From positions 52,415,762-52,479,761 of the forward strand of contig NC_053042.1 of NCBI RefSeq assembly GCF_003473485.1: 64,000 nucleotides of DNA. The letters are read 5' to 3'. Under the pieces are notes generated by a model. It was given only the letters and a program-made list of their open reading frames with translations. It had not been told where the DNA came from and made no database searches. The position numbers and the translations under genes were made by a program. The DNA is from Medicago truncatula (Eukaryota; Streptophyta; Magnoliopsida; Fabales; Fabaceae). Below are positions 58,719-64,000 of this stretch, piece by piece. Numbering within the stretch: position 1 is the stretch's first letter; the number at the start of each line of letters is the position of its first letter.

Positions 58719-61691
58719 TCAAGAACCAGAAAGAAAAGGAACCTCGGCTAGAGTTGTAGGGAGGGAGATGTTGAGGTTATGAACGGCTAAATACGCGGCA
58801 ATACCAGCAGCATAACCTGCAAAAGCAAAGCCACTAACCTGCACAAAGGGAATAAAGACATTGGTTATGAAATATAAACAAACAATTTATTCTATCACAT
58901 CAATTATATCTAGTGAAAAGTAGGAATTACCTTTTTAAAGTACCAAAAGAAGTCCACCTTTTCCATCCCCATAAATGCAACTCCAGCAGCTGAGCCAATA
59001 ACTAACATGGATCCGCCAGTACCAGCACAAAATGCAACCAATTGCCAGAACTCAGAATCTTGAGGGAAAGAAGTGACGTCGTACATTCCCATTGTTGCAG
59101 CAACCAATGGAACATTGTCTATTATCGCAGATATGACTCCAATAGCACTTGCAATCAGTTCACTATTTTGGACATGAGCATCAAGGTAATTTGCTATTTC
59201 CCGAAGAATACCTGCTGCCTCCAAGCTGGAAAAACATCACCGTTTCGATTGCAAAAACAAATAGTCAACATGAGTAGCCATGGAATTATGTCATGTCAGG
59301 GAAAGATATATAATATTCATTGAAAAGAATGCTGAGACAGATAATAGATTTCCTTATTACCTGCTAACAGATAATAGAATTCCTAGGAAAAATAGTGCTC
59401 CTTGAGTGTCTATCCTTGATAGAGCTTGCGGCACTTTAAGCTTCTTCCTCTTTTCAGATTCACCATAATGGATAGCATCAGTAAGGATCCAAAGCACCCC
59501 AAGTCCAAGCAACATCCCCATGTACGGAGGCAAACCTGTGACGGCCTTGAACACTGGGACAAAAATCAAAGCTCCTAAACCCACCGAGAAAACAAGCTTT
59601 CCTCTAGGAGCCATCTGTTCAGATGCCAAAACATCGGAGGAATCCTGTCCCTTGCCATTAGCTTCACTGAACAGAAGAAAATCCAGCATAATTTTGTAAA
59701 TTATGAAGGTATAGTATATAAAGCTAAATTAGACTATTCAAATCAGCATTATTGGTTGACTTTTGAAGTACAATAGTACCTAGTCAAGGACATTAGAGCG
59801 AGTGGAACAGCTAGAGAAATGGCTGAAGGCAAAAACAAACCCTGAAAATAAAGAAAATGCAATTATGGATACATTTTTCATTTTGACAAAGGAAATCGTA
59901 ATTTACGGCTTTAACTTATGTATTTTTCATCACTATATCAAAAGAATATTCCGGGTGTCGCTAGTGCTGAATTTATTATACATTTATACCACTATAAATT
60001 ACTGTGTAGTCTCAGGCAAAAATATTTCACAATCCAAATAGACGTATCGCAATGGAGCAATTTTCCAAGAGATAACCTTCATTGTTTCCACTGTAGTTAT
60101 TTGGCCATGTATCCACAGCATAGTTGTGGTAACATCGCCTATAGGAGTCCATGCACCACCCGCATTTGCAGCTATTACAACAACAGCTCCAAGGATCCTG
60201 TCAACAGAATCCAAAGCAACTTCTTGAGGATTTCATAGGGTGTAGTTAAAACTCCAAATAATTGGACGTCACAGAACATAAGAATCTGCAAACTGAGAAG
60301 ATTCATCCACACACTCTGAATGTTTATGCCCTCAACCAATATCAAGAAAACCATCACTAATGCTGATTTCAACTTATATGAAAAAGCTAACATTTCACAT
60401 CATCCACTAATTATAAGCACTAATAGCAGGTATAAAATTACTCAGGCTAAGGAATGGTGTTATCAAGCTATAAAGGACCAATGACTGAAAGCGTATGTGA
60501 TGCATGAATGTCCCCAATCCATCATTATTGTGCTATTTTAGAAAATATGGTCATGTTGAATATTTCAACATGTGGATAGAACATTACACCGAAAGTTAGT
60601 AACACAAGGAGACACATACTTTCGATACTCTGATGGAGGTACTAATTTCCGCAACAGAGAAACCATGACTATGGTGGATGTAAGGTTGTCCAGAACTGAA
60701 CTGAGAAAAAATGTAATAAATCCAACCTGCATATGCAATTTTAATTTGTCAAATTCCGTTATTGAGAAATAATAATCTATTTCATTCTTTTAAAAAATTG
60801 ACTTTTTTAAGCATCAACATCGAAAAGTTAGATGTCATTTATGCACAGCCAAAGTGGTACTACACCTTGTTGTAAGAAGGAGCTCTTGAACCTGAGCCCC
60901 TTATATTTTGTATACAATCCAAATTTGATTACTATTGTAATCAAAATCCAAAAAAAATCAATATGCAAGGAGTTTGCCAAGAAGCATTCTCAGTATGGTA
61001 AAAAATGCATAGTAAAAACGGTGAAAGCACTTACCACCCAAAGGAGAAGGCGCGGGTTTCGGGTTTTGATATTGTCGGTAACTATCTTAAATCCTTGATG
61101 AGCATCAACTATCTCAACAATGGTCATTGCACCGAGCAAGAAGAACACTATTTCACTGACTTCGGCAGACGCGTGTGATAGCTCTGAAACAGCTATTTCA
61201 GTTGATGGAGCCTACATACAAATGATTGAGGGAGAAACACTGAATTTGAATGTACACATGCAATTGGGCATAATGAGAGAATATACAACGAGGATATAAT
61301 TGAAACCAAGCAATATCTTTTAATTATTAGTAACTAACAGATCAGTTGGTGAACTATTATAATTTATTAAGTGGTGTGTTATGGGATACCACTACTAGGG
61401 AGACAATAAATGCAAGATCAGGAGAAACTTATCTTCCAAAACATTGTGGTATTTTATAACCACATATTATGCGCATTGGTAGCAACCAATTTTTGAAACA
61501 AAAAAAATAACCAGCGGATTAAAAACACAAAATCTTCAAGGTAAACTGTTGTTTAGTTTGGACCAAATAAACTCACTTTAATTAACTCAAGAAATCTAAT
61601 AAAATGTCACAAGTCTTAATAATTGTGTATTGTTATGCCAAAGAAAGTTGATCTGTTTCAAGTGCAAGTAGCAATACTTTGATAACCATAA

Positions 61692-61731
<40 letters not shown>

Positions 61732-63865
61732 AAAGCAAACAAAAGATGGAGGCAAAGGCAACTCTAAACTCTTTATTGTCGCATCAAGCTTATATCGGAT
61801 AAAAGAAGACAAAAAAAACTACATGTTCTGTTACCGGTTTGATTTTGAAATCAACCCCAATCTCAGAAATATGATACCCGTATAGTTAGCGTCCGTTCAC
61901 ACTTGAAATAGTGATTCAAACAGTGTTGTCAAGTAGCAGCGATAGGGAAAGAAAACAGTGACACTATCCTAGTTTCGCTACTATGGCAGTCATAGTCGCT
62001 TCCAATTTGTGCTATCTGATGTAGCGGCAATGGAGGAAAAAAGAAATCTTTAGGCTTTTAATTATAAAATAGTAAAATTGAAAAATCTGCATGTGTGCCA
62101 AACATGATCTACTTTTATAATAGAAAAACTGAAGAATCAATTAGTATGAATGCTATACTCATTGTAATATGTAAACCTTACAATATATTAAGTTATGTTT
62201 TGGCTCCTCTCCCTTTTCAATTTGTATGCAATGTGCCTTTTTTCAACCGCTAAGCGGCTTGCACCATTACATATAGTGGATTTTGGTGTTCCGCTATTTC
62301 CACAATTCACTATTCATAACACTGATTCAAACTGAATGCTGCCATGGGGTATGGAAAGGTCAACATTTTGAATGCAGTGATATCAGATACATAGAAATTG
62401 TGTTATTCTAATCCTCATTAATGGTTAGTTATCTTTTGCAAAAATGACTAAATAAACAAACCTCAACAAAAAGAAATAGTGAAGTGCCGGTGTATATACA
62501 TAGTTCCATATACTTGATTTTGACAGTATGTGAGACGAGTAATCTCGCTGGTGCACTTTAAGAACTGAATCCCAAATAATGGGATATATTCTACTGTGCA
62601 CATCAGAATAGATGAATCAGGTGTATGTCCCTATGCAGTCTTCTATGCATTTTCAGACAAAAAGTATTGTAGCTTAAATATCAAAAGCATGACAATGAGC
62701 ACTGGCAGTATATTTTTCTGTTTTCTTTGGCTCCACACTTTTCGGCGAACCAAAATATACCATTTTTTCGACCTTTTATCCTGTTTTACTCTACTATGCA
62801 TAATCTGTCAAACAGGTTTTTTTCTTTACTGTTCTAAGTTCTAAATTCTAACCCATTTGCCAAACACTAACATAAAAATTACGCTACCATAAAGCTCTAG
62901 CCAATCAAGAATTAACATATAAAAAGTTATATATTTACCCCAATACTCCGTATCACCCATAAGCTTACAGCCATCAATAGTCCTACTCCACTTTTGTTGA
63001 ATGCTAATGATTCTTCAAATATGATGCCAGCATATCCTATTACAAATAGCAATGCCATAGCAAGATCCTGCAGCGAGACATGACATAGAACTACCAACTT
63101 TCAGAATAAAGCACATTTAGAGATGTTTTTGCAAAGGCATAAACTATATTTATTGTGAAACAACCAGAAGTGAACTAAGGTATTAATGAACCTGATTAGC
63201 GGCTACCCAAGAATGGTTAATTGCTACTGTCCCAGTTGCAGCTGCTGCAAATACCGCAACGGCTTTGAGCAAATCAGTCTTGGGTTGGTAGTTGTCCTCA
63301 AAATCTTGTGAACTTGTTTCATCAACTGAACATAGAGGATCACAAGTTCCAGATTCTGATGTCAAATCCTGTTACCAAAATGAACACCTTAGCATTTCAG
63401 TAGCAAATTCTGTAACTTAGTACTAAAGCACACATTTAATAACTAAATCACCAAAATTAACCCCTTGATCTTGCACTCTTACTAGTAGAGTAATAAGCTA
63501 ATTTCAATTAATTAAGCGCAAAGTTAGAAACTTTACTAGATTACTGAGATACCCTTTAAGGCATACCCATGCAATTAAAAGGGTATCCTAAAAACTTGAT
63601 AATGGTTAGAAAGAAGAACCTGGAACTGTTGCTGGGAAGTTTGTGAGTTAGAATCTCTAGGTTTGTCTTTAGCGCGTACCAATACATTGCTACGGAGTAA
63701 CTTGGGATTGGGAACTCCAAATCTGGTTCTACAAGAAGGAGAAGATGAAGAAGTAAAGAAGGATTGAGATTGTGGCGGCGAAAATTGAATTGTGTGGGAT
63801 GAAAGTCTAGAATTCCGTGAATGTTGGAACATAGATAAGTGTGTTCCGATTGAAAACGTAGCCAT
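58719..63865 (-). CDS. NHD1: Plastid Na+/H+ antiporter, NhaD type
   Basis: Ten minus-strand exons (63865-63620, 63368-63192, 63067-62939, 61211-61035, 60726-60620, 60197-60077, 59841-59780, 59666-59361, 59225-58931, 58838-58719) encode 579 residues; every junction is GT/AG and in frame, and the length matches Arabidopsis NHD1 (about 576). It exports Na+ from the chloroplast in exchange for protons. The N-terminal ~75 residues are a transit peptide (MATFSIGTHLSMFQHS). NhaD motifs follow: FEESLAFNKSGVGLLMA, FFLLGAMTIVEIVDAH, SSVLDNLTSTIVMVSLLRKL, AANAGGAWTPIGDVTTTMLW, ISAIIDNVPLVAATMGMY and FCAGTGGSMLVIGSAAGV, with about 12 membrane helices in total. The two DN(L/V)(T/P) sites are the likely ion-binding centres. 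The ATG at 63865 is the first in frame. A 1.7-kb intron 3 carries a MITE and a 39-base T-run. Confidence 0.96.
61697..61735. repeat. T39 homopolymer in NHD1 intron 3
   Basis: Thirty-nine T in a row on the plus strand (an A-run in the sense of the gene). The next bases, AAAATAAAAGC, and the run itself could be a retroposon tail, but no body could be recognised. Assembly length here is uncertain. Confidence 0.9.
61922..62323. mobile_element. MITE in NHD1 intron 3 (hAT- or Mutator-like)
   Basis: Inward ends AGTGTTGTCAAGTAG and AGTGTTATGAATAGTG bound 402 bp, with subterminal TAGCGGC/GCGATAG-type words. GATTCAAAC is repeated exactly on both sides (61913-61921, 62324-62332), and the match extends one further base outward (TGATTCAAAC), so the duplication length is 8-10 bp depending on where the element starts. 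No coding potential. Confidence 0.8.
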
Positions 63866-64000
63866 TTCTTCCACCAACTGTATGCAACAGTAACAGTGGA
63901 AGTTCTTCGCAAAACTATGATGATAACTGAAGAAGAAGAAGAAGAAGAGAATGATTAATTAATTAATTAATTAGTTAGTTAAATTTCATTCATGGCAAGA

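Overview
This is a window of plant nuclear DNA. It is AT-rich, its genes carry introns, and two genes encode chloroplast transit peptides. The transposon families look like those of papilionoid legumes, and a Medicago/Trifolium/Pisum-type legume fits best. That taxonomic call is inference. No CRISPR array, operon or functional tRNA/rRNA gene was seen.

Eight apparently real protein-coding genes were found: a PRKRIP1-like spliceosomal protein (1178-2900, +), a reticulon-like ER protein (10857-12246, +), the chloroplast inner-envelope protein TIC21/PIC1 (15736-18386, -), UDP-apiose/UDP-xylose synthase (21784-22917, +, with a frameshifted C-terminus), an LRR receptor-like pseudokinase (33108-35870, +), an SGNH/SASA carbohydrate esterase (47348-48310, +), plastid 3-phosphoglycerate dehydrogenase (53557-56529, +) and the plastid Na+/H+ antiporter NHD1 (58719-63865, -). 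Exon joins were worked out by hand from GT/AG sites and all keep reading frame. Six of the eight recall two duplicated Arabidopsis segments (around At2g15270-15300 and At4g34200-34220), so this looks like an old conserved gene block. The genes share no pathway; they act in splicing, ER shape, plastid import or iron, cell-wall sugar supply, signalling, serine synthesis and plastid ion balance.

Most of the remaining sequence is mobile DNA and gene fossils. 1-10 kb: an STY-type kinase fragment, a SINE, an RNase H fragment, a broken DUF632 gene, a MITE and two tandem arrays (74-bp and 168-bp units). 12-21 kb: a hAT MITE, a Stowaway MITE and two related MITEs inside TIC21 introns, and an element with about 300-bp terminal inverted repeats. 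27-31 kb: a run of insertions, several with exact target-site duplications (a Mutator-like element, a 5'-truncated LINE, a Mutator-type MITE and a SINE). 37.7-46.9 kb: a LINE-like ORF1 relic, then a decayed hAT element whose 5' part was split by a 6.5-kb Helitron carrying a broken Pif1-type helicase. 48.3 kb: a Mutator-type MITE five bases after the esterase stop codon. 49.4-50.1 kb: a Copia integrase fossil.

No clearly new biological system was found. The items most worth a second look are the Helitron-in-hAT nest, the MITE whose target duplication contains a stop codon, the frameshift in the apiose synthase gene, the pseudokinase receptor and the gene-block conservation.
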